This document shows positions 25,503 to 34,681 of a stretch of 63,914 nt of DNA, in pieces. The DNA lies in assembly GCA_904501925.1 (NCBI GenBank), contig CAJGCO010000008.1, forward strand, positions 1-63,914, given 5' to 3'. A program made the position numbers and the translations under genes. The notes below the pieces were generated by a model. It ran no database searches, had not been told where the DNA came from, and was given only the letters and a program-made list of their open reading frames with translations. Source of the stretch: an uncultured Alphaproteobacteria bacterium (GTDB lineage Bacteria > Pseudomonadota > Alphaproteobacteria > RF32 > CAG-239). Each line of letters opens with the position of its first letter. The first letter of the stretch is position 1.

Positions 25503-26714
25503 CTATACAGCAATTTCTTCTTTAGAAAGTTCTTCTATTAATTCATATGTTTCAGTTGCAATCATCAACTCTTCATTTGCTGGAATAACAAATACTTTTA
25601 CTTTTGAGTTATTATTTGAAATATTTAATGGAGCAGGACGAATATTGTTAGCGTCTTCATCCAAATCTATCTCTAAATACTTTAATTTGTCACATACTTT
25701 TTTACGGATTATAGAGCCGTTCTCTCCTATTCCACCAGTAAACACCAATGCATCCAAACCACCTAGAACAGCAACATATGAGCCAATTGTTTTTATCAAG
25801 CTATACACATAAGCCTCAATAGCAAATGCACATTTTTCATCACCTAGCTCTGCTTGCTCAATGATATCTCTCATATCTGAGTGACCACCAGATAACCCAT
25901 ACATACCACTTTGCTTATTAAACATAGTATTTATTTCATCTGGAGTTTTATTTTGAGTTTTCATTATGTGTAAAGGTATATAAGGATCCATATCTCCAGA
26001 ACGAGTTGACATTATGATACCTGCAGATGGAGTATACCCCATTGTTGTATCCATACTTTTACCATTATCAATTGCACAAATTGATCCCCCACCACCTAAG
26101 TGGCAACTAATTACTTTTCCTTTAAATCCTAACAATTCTTCGCTCTTATGAGCTATGTAATTATGTGATGTTCCATGAAAGCCATAACGACGAATTTTAT
26201 GTTCTGTATAAAGTTCTGATGGTATTGCATACATATAAGCTTCTTTAGGCATTGTTTGATGAAATGCTGTATCAAATGTTGCAACTTGCATTTTATTTGG
26301 TAAAAGCTCTGTTACAGCTTCTAAACCATGCACAAATGCTGGACCATGAAGAGGAATTAGTGGAATTGTATCATATATTTTTTCCATTACATCTTTATCA
26401 ATAATTACAGATTTATCAAAATATTCACCACCATGCCCCATACGATGACCTACTGCAGATAATTCATCAGTATTTTTTAAATGTTTCTTTAATAAATAAT
26501 CTAATACAATTTTGATGGCATCTTTGTGGTCTTTTATAGAACTTTCCATAGTAAAATCATGTTCATTATCAGCTTTTACAATTATTTTTGATCCTTCTAA
26601 GCCAATTCTATCTACAAGACCTTTGGTTATAACTTCGAAATTATTATTATCCACTTTAAAAAGTTGGAATTTAACAGAGGTTGACCCAGAGTTTAATACC
26701 AAGATTTTTTCCAT
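25503..26714 (-). CDS. ackA: Acetate kinase
   Basis: 403 residues, full length. ASKHA-fold kinase forming ATP and acetate from acetyl phosphate and ADP. Signatures: ILVLNSGSTSVKFQLF (4-19), VGHRMGHGGEYF (about 89-100), ATFDTAFHQTMP, RYGFHGTSHNYI, ISCHLGGGGSICAI and VFTGGIGENGSIIRK. No pta is next to it, unlike the usual pta-ackA order, and the SD is weak. It implies overflow fermentation to acetate or acetyl-phosphate use; the kinase downstream may be co-transcribed. The gap before rsmB has a TTGACA on the plus strand but no clear ackA promoter. Confidence 0.97.
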   Translation of the reverse strand: MEKILVLNSGSTSVKFQLFKVDNNNFEVITKGLVDRIGLEGSKIIVKADNEHDFTMESSIKDHKDAIKIVLDYLLKKHLKNTDELSAVGHRMGHGGEYFDKSVIIDKDVMEKIYDTIPLIPLHGPAFVHGLEAVTELLPNKMQVATFDTAFHQTMPKEAYMYAIPSELYTEHKIRRYGFHGTSHNYIAHKSEELLGFKGKVISCHLGGGGSICAIDNGKSMDTTMGYTPSAGIIMSTRSGDMDPYIPLHIMKTQNKTPDEINTMFNKQSGMYGLSGGHSDMRDIIEQAELGDEKCAFAIEAYVYSLIKTIGSYVAVLGGLDALVFTGGIGENGSIIRKKVCDKLKYLEIDLDEDANNIRPAPLNISNNNSKVKVFVIPANEELMIATETYELIEELSKEEIAV

Positions 26715-26880
26715 ATTTTTTACTTTCAGTTGTTGACATCAGGGTGGCATTTAACATATTTTTTATTTTTAAGCAACAAAAAAATAAACTCTCCTGGGGG
26801 TAAAGCATGAAAATATGCCTTGAAAAGATGTTTTTATATTGTATAAATTGATATATTTTTATTAATAAACGAGGATTAAA

Positions 26881-28098
26881 ATGAAAGAAGCTAGCAGGAT
26901 TGAAGCAATTATCGAGGTTTTAGATGATATTTTAAAAGATCATTTACCTGCGGATATTATTCTTGATAAATACTTTAAGAATAGACGGTATATTGGCTCT
27001 AAAGATAGACGTTTTATTGCTGATAGTGTATGGGATATTATCAGAAAGCGAATGAAATTAACATCTGCTTTATCTGGCAATATTTCTGCAAGATTGTTAG
27101 CTGGATTATATTTTTATGATAATGATTTAGATTTATTATTTAACGGAGAAGAATATGCTCCACAAATATTATCTAAAGAAGAAAAAAATATACTAAAAAA
27201 AGCATCACTCTTTAGTGATTATTCACAAGAAGTATTTTATGAAACTCCTCAGTGGCTTATTAATAAGTTTGATGATTTAAGACTATTGGAAGCATTGAAT
27301 AGTAAAGCAACGATAGATGTTAGAGTTAATTTAACAGATCGTTCAAATGCCAAAGAAAGATTAAAAAAAGAGGGATTATTTTTTTGTAACACTCCCTATT
27401 CGCCTATTGGCTTAAGAAGCGAAGATAGAATCAATCTTAATAATTGTATGACATACCTCGATGGTGAGATTGAAGTTATGGATGAAGCCTCACAACTTAT
27501 ATCACTACTTTGTAATGTTAAATCTCATCATAAAATTATCGATTATTGTGCTGGAGCTGGTGGCAAATCATTGGCTCTTGCTTCTATTCTTAGAAACGAT
27601 GGGATAATTTGGGCTCACGATATATCTCAAGAACGACTAAACAGAATAAAGAAGAGAGCTGAAAGGTTAGATATTACCAGCGTTAAAATAATTAATAAGG
27701 TTACAGATTGCGATTATAATCGATTTATTATTGATGCCCCTTGTTCTGGGAGTGGAACTTGGAGAAGATCTCCAGATGCCAAGTATCGACTAACAAAAGA
27801 AAAACTAGAGAAAATATGTAAAACTCAAGCTGAGATATTAGATTTTGGCGCTCAACACACAAAACAAGGTGGATTACTTATTTATATTACATGCTCAGTT
27901 TTTAGAGAAGAAAACGAAAGACAAATTGAAGATTTCCTTAATAAACATCCAGACTTCACTCCTATCAATCACAATGAATTATGGAAAAATGCATTAGATA
28001 TAAATGTATACCCATTCAGTAGTGGTAAATATCTTAATTTTTCTCCATTAACAACCAAAACTGATGGTTTCTTTTTCTGTGCTTTGAAAAAAAAATAA
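26881..28098 (+). CDS. rsmB: RsmB/NOP-family rRNA (cytosine-C5) methyltransferase
   Basis: 405 residues. The N-terminal 80 residues form a NusB-like helical domain (YIGSKDRRFIADSVWDIIRKR), then the SAM-binding Rossmann domain: IIDYCAGAGGKSLALASI (about 219-236), the second-strand acidic DIS, and the catalytic pair: PCSGSGTWRRSPD (Cys of motif IV) and YITCSVFREENERQ (Cys of motif VI, the nucleophile). m5C formation on 16S rRNA is the expected role; alternative members (RsmF) share the core. ATG with ACGAGGA upstream; the gene is followed by a 99-nt gap. Confidence 0.9.
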   Translation: MKEASRIEAIIEVLDDILKDHLPADIILDKYFKNRRYIGSKDRRFIADSVWDIIRKRMKLTSALSGNISARLLAGLYFYDNDLDLLFNGEEYAPQILSKEEKNILKKASLFSDYSQEVFYETPQWLINKFDDLRLLEALNSKATIDVRVNLTDRSNAKERLKKEGLFFCNTPYSPIGLRSEDRINLNNCMTYLDGEIEVMDEASQLISLLCNVKSHHKIIDYCAGAGGKSLALASILRNDGIIWAHDISQERLNRIKKRAERLDITSVKIINKVTDCDYNRFIIDAPCSGSGTWRRSPDAKYRLTKEKLEKICKTQAEILDFGAQHTKQGGLLIYITCSVFREENERQIEDFLNKHPDFTPINHNELWKNALDINVYPFSSGKYLNFSPLTTKTDGFFFCALKKK

Positions 28099-28197
28099 AT
28101 TAAGTTGTGATTATTTGTTGTTTTTTATTGTAAATAGATATTTTATCACGCATTCTGGTAGTGTGTAGTAATTTATATTCAAGGTTTTATTTAGAAT

Positions 28198-28782
28198 ATG
28201 ATTTTATATCTATTAAGACATGGTCAGACAGATTGGAATATTAAAGGACGTGTACAGGGATGGACTGACACTATAATAAATGATATGGGAATTGAACAGG
28301 CTCGCTTGGCTGCACAAAAGTTAAAAAAATATGATATTGAAACCATATATTCTAGTGATTTGAAACGCGCAAAAAAAACTGCTGATATTGTTAGTGGGTA
28401 TTTAGATTTACCGGTACACTACACTAAAAGGCTTAGAGAAATTAACTTTGGAAAAGCTGAAGGTGTAAAGAAAACAGACTTGATTGCTAAATTCCCTCAT
28501 ATTTCTCCTGCTTTTAATGATACCAATAACCCTGAAAGATATGAAGTTAAATATCCTAATGGGGAGAGTATTGGAGAAGTACAACAGCGTTTTATGAAAT
28601 TTGTAAACAAGCTTTATGCTGATGGCAGACAAAATGTTCTACTTGTAACTCACGGAATGTTAGTTAGAATTTTTACTGAATTTTGCTTAAAAAAAACCAT
28701 TAAAATTGAAAATGGCTCAGTGCTAAAAATTGTTTTTGATGAAAAAAATAAAAAATTTAAATCTGCTAAAGTATTATTTTAA
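28198..28782 (+). CDS. Histidine phosphatase family protein (phosphoglycerate-mutase-like fold)
   Basis: 194 residues. LYLLRHGQTDWN (RHG with phosphoryl-accepting His9), YSSDLKRAKKTADIV (Arg, second half), LREINFGKAEG (acid), and THGMLVRIF (second catalytic His). The size and fold fit the cobC/GpmB type phosphatases, but the substrate cannot be told from the sequence. ATG lacks a strong SD (TTAGAATATG). Independent unit between rsmB and a DUF805 protein. Confidence 0.88.
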   Translation: MILYLLRHGQTDWNIKGRVQGWTDTIINDMGIEQARLAAQKLKKYDIETIYSSDLKRAKKTADIVSGYLDLPVHYTKRLREINFGKAEGVKKTDLIAKFPHISPAFNDTNNPERYEVKYPNGESIGEVQQRFMKFVNKLYADGRQNVLLVTHGMLVRIFTEFCLKKTIKIENGSVLKIVFDEKNKKFKSAKVLF

Positions 28783-28929
28783 TAAAAATCAACACAATTA
28801 TATTTAAATTATTAATAACTCCATTTATAAATAAAAAATTAACTTGTGATTTAAAATTACTAATTACTTGTATATATAATATTTTTTGATAGTGTCTAAG
28901 TAGTTATAACTTTTTAAGAGGACAATGTT

Positions 28930-29982
28930 ATGGTTAATGAAAACACTTCTGCAACAAAATCAAAAGTTGCAAAAAAATCAACGACAAAGACCAAAGTTAA
29001 AAATAATGAAAAAAATGTTATTACAGAAAAAGTAACAAAACCTAAAATTGAAAAAGAAAAAAAAGAAGCTCCTGTTAAAATTGTTGCTAAAGATAAAAAT
29101 AATAATACTGTAACCAATCCTGTTGCAGAAGTTTTGCTTATAAAAGCTAAGAATGAAGAAAAACAATTAGCCAAAGTTAATAAAAAATCTGAAAAAAAAG
29201 AGGCTAAAATTAAAGCTAAAGAAGTTGCAAATGAAATTAAAGCTACTTATGAAAAAGCTCATCCAAAAGTAATTTCTGAAAAAAAATTGTCTATTAAAGA
29301 AAATATAACAAAATCAGAAGCGAAAAAATTTATTGAGAAAAAAGAAGAAGTTTGTTCAACTAAAAAAATTGATTATTGCTTTTTCTTAGCTTGGCTTGAT
29401 GGGTATAAAAAAATATTTGATTACAAAACAAGAAGTTCTCGTTATGAATATTGGGCTTTCATATTACCAAACCTTATACTTTCAATTATTTTAGCTATTG
29501 CTTTACATTTCTCAAACATTAAATTCGGTGAGTTTATGAAGGAAGCAGAAATTTGTTATAATATATTTTATGCTATTCAAATTATTGCAGGATTATCTCT
29601 TGGTGTTAGACGCTTGCATGATATTGGTGTTTCTGGATGGAGAAACTTCTATAAGCCAGCAACTTACTCTCTTGTGTTGTTGATTTTGCTTTCTCTTGCA
29701 GTAGAGTACATCACGCTTTCCAATCAAGTTGCAGCACTACTTGGCTTGATTGGATTTTTAATTTTTGTAGTTTTTTTGTATTATGTGTTAAAAATAGTTA
29801 TTGCTGTTTCATTTTTTGAAAGTGACAATACCACAAATAAATATGGTGAACCTAGATTTACTGATAAAAAATACACATATAAAACAATCAGATATATAAC
29901 TTGGCACACACTAATCATGTCTGTGTTATTATTTATTCTTCAAGCTATGTTAATGTCGTTGGCGATGTTTTTAAGATCTTAA
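28930..29982 (+). CDS. DUF805 membrane protein with a long Lys/Glu-rich N-terminal extension
   Basis: 350 residues. Residues 1-145 are extremely rich in Lys, Glu, Thr and Ala (KSKVAKKSTTKTKVKNNEK and so on) and predicted disordered or helical. The DUF805 domain begins at about 150: KIFDYKTRSSRYEYWAFILPN, followed by membrane segments and the hallmark RRLHDIGVSGW. Four hydrophobic segments in total, inner membrane. Typical DUF805 proteins are only about 120-150 residues, so the tail is an added module, reminiscent of Lys-rich tails of nucleoid-binding proteins; a role in tethering nucleic acid is only a guess. ATG with TTAAGAGGACA. Confidence 0.75.
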   Translation: MVNENTSATKSKVAKKSTTKTKVKNNEKNVITEKVTKPKIEKEKKEAPVKIVAKDKNNNTVTNPVAEVLLIKAKNEEKQLAKVNKKSEKKEAKIKAKEVANEIKATYEKAHPKVISEKKLSIKENITKSEAKKFIEKKEEVCSTKKIDYCFFLAWLDGYKKIFDYKTRSSRYEYWAFILPNLILSIILAIALHFSNIKFGEFMKEAEICYNIFYAIQIIAGLSLGVRRLHDIGVSGWRNFYKPATYSLVLLILLSLAVEYITLSNQVAALLGLIGFLIFVVFLYYVLKIVIAVSFFESDNTTNKYGEPRFTDKKYTYKTIRYITWHTLIMSVLLFILQAMLMSLAMFLRS

Positions 29983-30003
29983 TACAATTACAATTATATG
30001 TAT

Positions 30004-30042
30004 AAAAAAAGAACTCACAATATTTTGTGGGTTCTTTTTTTT
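30004..30042. terminator. Bidirectional terminator between DUF805 and mtnN genes
   Basis: AAAAAAAGAAC(T)CACAA pairs with TTGTGGGTTCTTTTTTT around the TATT loop; T runs on both flanks. Confidence 0.92.
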
Positions 30043-30078
30043 GGAGAGTGAAATTTTATAATAATATTATGATGTATT

Positions 30079-30747
30079 TTATATGTTTTTTAAAATAACA
30101 TCAATCATCTCAGCAGACTTTGTTGGAACATTATCCCAGAAAGTTCTATATTGCTCTTCTTGGTTTTCTTTTCCAACTACATCACTGATAATCCTTAAAG
30201 ATATACACTCTTTTTGAAAAATATGACACACTTGTGCGATAGCAGCACTTTCCATATCAACAGCTAATCCACGGGAAAAGTCTGATTTAATTTGCAATAA
30301 TTTATCTTTATCGCAAATGAACTGGTCTCCAGTTAATATTAAACCTAGTCTAAAATAACCACTATCAATTTCTTTTAGGTTATTCTTTAATATTTCAGGA
30401 GATAAGTTATAATATAATGGAAAGTCTTGCACCTGCCCTTTTTCATTTGGCTCACCACAATAAACATCATGATAAGCAATTTTATCTGCTAAAACTATAT
30501 CACCTTGAGATAAAGATACATCAATACCACCTGCTAGTCCTGTTGTTATTACAATATCTGCACCATTTTCAATGGCTGATAATGCTGCAATTGATGCATT
30601 AACTTTTCCAATTCCTGACTTTATTAAATAAATATTCTTGTCATAAATTTGAGTGTGTGATTTAGAATTATCTCCTTGAAACTTATATAAAGAATATATT
30701 GCATTATATTCACATTCCATGGCTGTAATTATTGCTATATTTTTCAT
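30079..30747 (-). CDS. mtnN: 5'-methylthioadenosine/S-adenosylhomocysteine nucleosidase
   Basis: 222 residues from ATG 30747, chosen because AGGA lies 7 nt upstream, whereas the ATG 6 nt earlier is too close. Purine nucleosidase fold: IAIITAMECEYNAIY (catalytic Glu near 12), VITTGLAGGIDVSLSQGDIVLADKIAYHD, AVDMESAAIAQVC (catalytic Glu) and ISLRIISDVVG (catalytic Asp). Splits MTA and SAH, feeding methionine salvage and, through S-ribosylhomocysteine, possibly autoinducer-2. It follows lexA by 9 nt and is probably co-transcribed; there is no reason to expect metabolic linkage to the SOS response. Confidence 0.93.
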   Translation of the reverse strand: MKNIAIITAMECEYNAIYSLYKFQGDNSKSHTQIYDKNIYLIKSGIGKVNASIAALSAIENGADIVITTGLAGGIDVSLSQGDIVLADKIAYHDVYCGEPNEKGQVQDFPLYYNLSPEILKNNLKEIDSGYFRLGLILTGDQFICDKDKLLQIKSDFSRGLAVDMESAAIAQVCHIFQKECISLRIISDVVGKENQEEQYRTFWDNVPTKSAEMIDVILKNI

Positions 30748-30756
30748 AACCATTCC

Positions 30757-31419
30757 TTAATTATATTTACGAACAATACCGTATAAAACACCTTGAATTT
30801 TTAACCTATCCGCAGTTAATTTTATTGGTGAGTAATCTTTGTTACATGGCAACAACCACACTTCATTACCTGATTTTTTATCTAAAACTTTAAGTGTTGC
30901 TTCCTCATTATCAACAAGAGCTACCACTATTTGACCATTATTAGCATGATCTGCTCTTTTTATTATCGCTGTATCTCCATCAAATATACCAGCTTCAATC
31001 ATTGATTCTCCTTCAATTGTTAAAGCATACAACTCAGATTTTGTAGAAAAGCTTTTAGGTATATAGATATATTCAGAAGGATTTGCTATAGCCTCTATTG
31101 GGGTTCCTGCAGCTATTTTTCCATATAATGGTATCATTAAAGAAAAATCAGAATCATTGTTATCATTAGCAATATTACTCAACAATTCTTTTTCTTGTTG
31201 TTCAACTTGAGGCATTTTAATCACTTCTAACGCTCTAGCTTTGTGTGCTAATTTACGAACAAAACCACGCTCAATTAATGAATTTAACAATGCATGAATG
31301 CCTGATTTTGATTTCAATCCAACAGCGTCCTTCATCTCCTCAAATGAGGGACAATGTCCTGTTTCTTTAATAAAATCATCAATAAAAACCAACAATTTGT
31401 GTTGCTTAGGTGTTAACAT
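30757..31419 (-). CDS. lexA: LexA repressor
   Basis: 220 residues. Winged-helix DNA-binding domain (1-65, CPSFEEMKDAVGLKSKSGIHALLNSLIERGFVRKL); autocleavage site Ala104-Gly105 in PLYGKIAAGTPIEA; catalytic dyad Ser139 in TIEGESMIEAG and Lys177 in EATLKVL. Represses the SOS regulon and self-cleaves with RecA filaments. An exact GTTC-N7-GTTC box covers its own -10, so it is autoregulated. ATG with GTGGAGGTAAT. Adjacent mtnN shares the transcript. Confidence 0.98.
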   Translation of the reverse strand: MLTPKQHKLLVFIDDFIKETGHCPSFEEMKDAVGLKSKSGIHALLNSLIERGFVRKLAHKARALEVIKMPQVEQQEKELLSNIANDNNDSDFSLMIPLYGKIAAGTPIEAIANPSEYIYIPKSFSTKSELYALTIEGESMIEAGIFDGDTAIIKRADHANNGQIVVALVDNEEATLKVLDKKSGNEVWLLPCNKDYSPIKLTADRLKIQGVLYGIVRKYN

Positions 31420-31444
31420 ATTACCTCCACTAATGTTTACTTTT

Positions 31445-31459
31445 GTTCTACTTTAGTTC
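31445..31459 (-). promoter_or_regulatory. LexA operator (exact alphaproteobacterial SOS box)
   Basis: GTTC-N7-GTTC on the plus strand (GAAC-N7-GAAC on the minus), exact consensus, spanning the -10 of lexA, 26 nt from the start codon. Confidence 0.9.
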
Positions 31460-31477
31460 TTTTTTTTTAATTGTCAA
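31450..31477 (-). promoter_or_regulatory. lexA promoter
   Basis: Minus strand perfect TTGACA (31477-31472), 16-nt spacer, TAAAGT (31455-31450) embedded in the SOS box. Confidence 0.75.
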
Positions 31478-31565
31478 GGTGTTTTTTTAAACAAAATTAC
31501 AACACTTATTAGTTTATTTTTAACCCTTTTGTTTTATTGTTTTTATGTTTTTTAAGGAGATAACT

Positions 31566-32261
31566 ATGAGTGATTTTGAGTTTAAAAGTTTTATAGTAGG
31601 TAAAAAACCTAATAAACTTGTGTTTTTTTTACATGGTTATACTAGTTGCATTGATGATTTACTACCTTCTATTGAAATCTTAAAAAAGAAGCTTAAAAAC
31701 GCCATTATAGTAGCACCTTTGGCTAATATGCAAAGCGAAAGAAATCCTTTAAAAAAACAATGGTATCCTTTGATGGATATTGATCCTGAGCGCAATAGAC
31801 GAAAACCCGAAACATCTATTGATGATATTATTGATATATATAATAGAACTGGAAAACGTATTAGTAATGCATCAAAAGATATAAATTGCTTTGTTTCTAA
31901 ACTACAAAAAGATTATAATATATCTGATAACAATACTTATATTATGGGTTTCTCTCAAGGTGCTATGCTTGCAATTTATTCAGGATTAACAAGATCTAAT
32001 AAGATTGGTGGTATCTTTTGTTTTGCTGGTATCATTTGTGGAAAGGATAATTTAGAAAAAGAAATATCTTCTAAACCAGATGTTTATTTATTTCATGGAA
32101 CTAGCGATTTATCTGTTCAATATAAAACATTATCTTATACAAAAAAATGGCTTGATGACAATAATATTCCTTGGGAAGCTATTGAATATGACGATATCAC
32201 GCATGAACTTACCGAAGAAGAAATGCTTGATGCAGCTAAAATAATAAATAAAATAGCCTAA
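31566..32261 (+). CDS. Alpha/beta-hydrolase, phospholipase/carboxylesterase family (YpfH-like)
   Basis: 231 residues from ATG 31566, because AAGGAG lies 7 nt upstream; the upstream in-frame ATG (31545) has none. Catalytic triad in usual order: nucleophile Ser in YIMGFSQGAM (GxSxG), Asp in LFHGTSDLSV and His in DDITHEL. The oxyanion strand FFLHGYTS is near the N-terminus. Acts on carboxyl esters in the cytoplasm; the natural substrate cannot be inferred. Its stop overlaps the stop of the convergent CgeB-like gene by 4 nt. Confidence 0.87.
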   Translation: MSDFEFKSFIVGKKPNKLVFFLHGYTSCIDDLLPSIEILKKKLKNAIIVAPLANMQSERNPLKKQWYPLMDIDPERNRRKPETSIDDIIDIYNRTGKRISNASKDINCFVSKLQKDYNISDNNTYIMGFSQGAMLAIYSGLTRSNKIGGIFCFAGIICGKDNLEKEISSKPDVYLFHGTSDLSVQYKTLSYTKKWLDDNNIPWEAIEYDDITHELTEEEMLDAAKIINKIA

Positions 32262-33202
32262 TAATTACTCTTTAGCCATTTTAATAATTCTACAAATCTT
32301 TCTACACTTTGAATTGAAGTTAGTTTACTTGTTGTTATTTTATATGCATTAACAACAGCTTTTTGTCTTGCTTGATTATTTAGTTTATATTCTTCGATTA
32401 ATTTTTTAGCATTTTCTAATGTATCATAGTAAATCACATTATTTTTATACATATCATATACTGCTTTATTATAAGGTGTAATAACTAAACTTCCCGATAG
32501 TGTTGCATGAATTATTTCATGAGGTATCAAATTATTTGATTGAGCATTATCAACTAATGTAATGACACTTTCTTTAAGTTTTTTATTATACATATCATAT
32601 AGATACTCTTCTGTAACATTCATTGATATATCACTATTAATCCAAAATGCACCTAATAAATTTATACCATTACTTCGAGCAAATTTAGCTAAATTGGTAT
32701 CTTTATTTCTTAATTCATAATAAGATACTAGGTTCTTATCTTGGTTACCACTAAATGAAAACACCTTTTCATTTTCCCCTAAATAAAAAGTAGCCGATCT
32801 GATATTTGTTCTAGTGTAGTGTTCAAATATATCCTGATAAGGTGTTAGAATAATTGGATTTTCCTTTGTTAAATCTAAGTTTATTGGAAAATAATCCTGA
32901 ACATATAAAAAACAATATTTCATAGATGCTCTATCTATTTTTCTTTCTATTGCTTCTATATTAGAAAACCATATTGACACATCATCATCTGAAAGTTTAT
33001 TTTCGCTATTTATTATTACTTTATAACCCTTTTTTCTTAGAGCTAGAGCAAAACCACGTTCCTGCGATGAAGGTATTTTTGTTTTAGTATAAATATAAAT
33101 CTTTTCTTGTTTAATGTATTTTAACGGCAGTGCGCAAAGCACAACTGCCGTTATTAATAGCAACACAATTGATATTATATTATGTGTTAACTTTATTTTC
33201 AT
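32258..33202 (-). CDS. CgeB-like GT-fold protein with N-terminal membrane anchor
   Basis: 314 residues. The N-terminal segment (about 8-28) is one hydrophobic helix. Then the same fold as the proteins at 1-2785, with YCFLYVQDYFP and ILTPYQDIFEHY-like blocks in place of the VPQFT region, FWINSDISMNVTEEYLYDMYNKKLK and LIPHEIIHATLSGSLVITPYNKAVYDMYKNNVIYYDTLENAKKLIEEY, which aligns with SRVFDIAASKGFMIAPYNKEIEAVFGDAIPMYKDAQEL in the next gene. The family block is recognisable, but more diverged. The start codon follows the stop of the upstream paralogue with no gap (TAGATG), so both are translationally linked. Confidence 0.68.
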   Translation of the reverse strand: MKIKLTHNIISIVLLLITAVVLCALPLKYIKQEKIYIYTKTKIPSSQERGFALALRKKGYKVIINSENKLSDDDVSIWFSNIEAIERKIDRASMKYCFLYVQDYFPINLDLTKENPIILTPYQDIFEHYTRTNIRSATFYLGENEKVFSFSGNQDKNLVSYYELRNKDTNLAKFARSNGINLLGAFWINSDISMNVTEEYLYDMYNKKLKESVITLVDNAQSNNLIPHEIIHATLSGSLVITPYNKAVYDMYKNNVIYYDTLENAKKLIEEYKLNNQARQKAVVNAYKITTSKLTSIQSVERFVELLKWLKSNY

Positions 33203-34219
33203 CTAGAGTTTTTTCTCAACAATTAAAAACTCTACTAAACCATTTAAACGTTGAACAAAAGCATCAACATTATACTCGGCAACTGCTATTTTATATGCTG
33301 CTTCAGCTTTAGCTTGACGAGCTTCTGCGTCGTTTATGTATTGTTCATATAAAGCTTTCAATTCTTGAGCATCCTTATACATAGGAATTGCATCACCAAA
33401 AACTGCTTCAATTTCTTTGTTATATGGAGCAATCATAAATCCTTTAGATGCTGCTATATCAAATACTCGTGATGGGATTATACCAATAGCAGATTCACGT
33501 TGTGATACATTTACTAGATTAATTTTAGCTGATGAAAAATATGTTTTCAAATCATTATCATGAATGTACTCACCTTTTATAAATTTATCATCAATATTAC
33601 CCTGCCAAAAACGCCCATATATCTCTACAGGTAATTCAGCATCCATTGCTGAAGCAATAGCTACACTATGACGATTATTATCCCCTACATATAATAAATC
33701 GATATTAATACTATCATTTACAGCAGGATAAAACACTGATGGATCTGTAAATTCTGGCAAATACACACCTGCATAACCAGCCCCCATTACATAATTATAA
33801 AAATCACGTGATGATGTAGCTATACCATCATAAGAATCCATTTCTTCTGGAAATAAAGCATCATAATCTCTTAAATATAAGATATTTACAGCTTTTTTGT
33901 TTGTTTTTAATTCATTGTATGGATTATATCCACGAACATAGAAATTAACACCTGCATCCTGTGATGTTGCTGGATATAAATTATCTTCGGTTGAGGTTAC
34001 CACATTATATCCAATACGAGCAAAAGCTTTCTCCATTGCTCCATTTACATCAGATCTACTCATTGTTTTGTATTGACGTAATTCACCAACTCGTAATGCT
34101 AATTTGTTTAAATCAACTCGACTTGAACCATCTTTGGTTGCAAAAAGACATACGATCAATACTAACAAAATAGCTGTTAATACAGAAAGTACGATTTTCA
34201 TAGTCTTATCACTCATCAT
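33203..34219 (-). CDS. CgeB-like GT-fold protein with N-terminal membrane anchor
   Basis: 338 residues. AGGAG precedes two ATGs; the second (34216) has better spacing. Hydrophobic segment at about 9-27, then GT-fold core: INFYVRGYNP, YDGIATSSRDFYNYVM, VYLPEFTDPSVFYPA, IDLLYVGDNNRHSVAIAS, YFSSAKINLVNVSQRESAIGIIPSRVFDIAASKGFMIAPYNKEIEAVFGDAIPMYKDAQELKALYEQYINDAEAR. This follows the order and many residues of the 938-2785 protein. The segment after the anchor is likely periplasmic or membrane-associated. The pair could build or bind a surface glycan. Function not established; no neighbouring sugar-nucleotide gene. Confidence 0.72.
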   Translation of the reverse strand: MMSDKTMKIVLSVLTAILLVLIVCLFATKDGSSRVDLNKLALRVGELRQYKTMSRSDVNGAMEKAFARIGYNVVTSTEDNLYPATSQDAGVNFYVRGYNPYNELKTNKKAVNILYLRDYDALFPEEMDSYDGIATSSRDFYNYVMGAGYAGVYLPEFTDPSVFYPAVNDSINIDLLYVGDNNRHSVAIASAMDAELPVEIYGRFWQGNIDDKFIKGEYIHDNDLKTYFSSAKINLVNVSQRESAIGIIPSRVFDIAASKGFMIAPYNKEIEAVFGDAIPMYKDAQELKALYEQYINDAEARQAKAEAAYKIAVAEYNVDAFVQRLNGLVEFLIVEKKL

Positions 34220-34324
34220 ATTCTCCTGATATTAAATAATATTATCTCTTTATTTTAAGAGCATATAAAAATTGTATATATACACAAATAATTGCCAATA
34301 TTTTTTTTCATACTTTGCACAAGT

Positions 34325-34681
34325 TTATTTTGTAATTGGCTTAAATTTCTTCATCATTTTGTTAAACTCTTTTATTTGTGAATCACCCCATCCCATTATA
34401 TAGCTATCACCAATAATAATAAATGGTGTTCCTAGACGTTGTTCTGAAACCTTAAACTTACGAGCATAACGCAACATATAGTTCATATTAGAACCCTCTC
34501 TTATGTTTAACTCTTTAATATCATAATTCTTATAATATCTATCTATATAATTGTGAGCGTTGACACAATGACCGCAACCTGGTTGTGAGAACACATATAC
34601 ACGATTTGTGCTTAATTTTTCATTACACCCATTAAGAAAAAGACTTACGACTAGCAAACATAAACTTAATATTTTTTTCAT
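34325..34681 (-). CDS. Glutaredoxin/thioredoxin-like lipoprotein
   Basis: 118 residues. Lipoprotein signal with lipobox LNGC (Cys19). Mature part is a small thioredoxin fold: VYVFSQPGCGHCVNAHNYI with redox-active C36-G-H-C39 and cis-Pro segment GTPFIIIG. It would be an anchored periplasmic thiol reductant or oxidase for a limited set of substrates. The CGHC dipeptide matches oxidising PDI-type sites, but in this glutaredoxin-like context redox direction cannot be predicted. Single gene, followed by a 161-nt gap to proS. Confidence 0.82.
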   Translation of the reverse strand: MKKILSLCLLVVSLFLNGCNEKLSTNRVYVFSQPGCGHCVNAHNYIDRYYKNYDIKELNIREGSNMNYMLRYARKFKVSEQRLGTPFIIIGDSYIMGWGDSQIKEFNKMMKKFKPITK

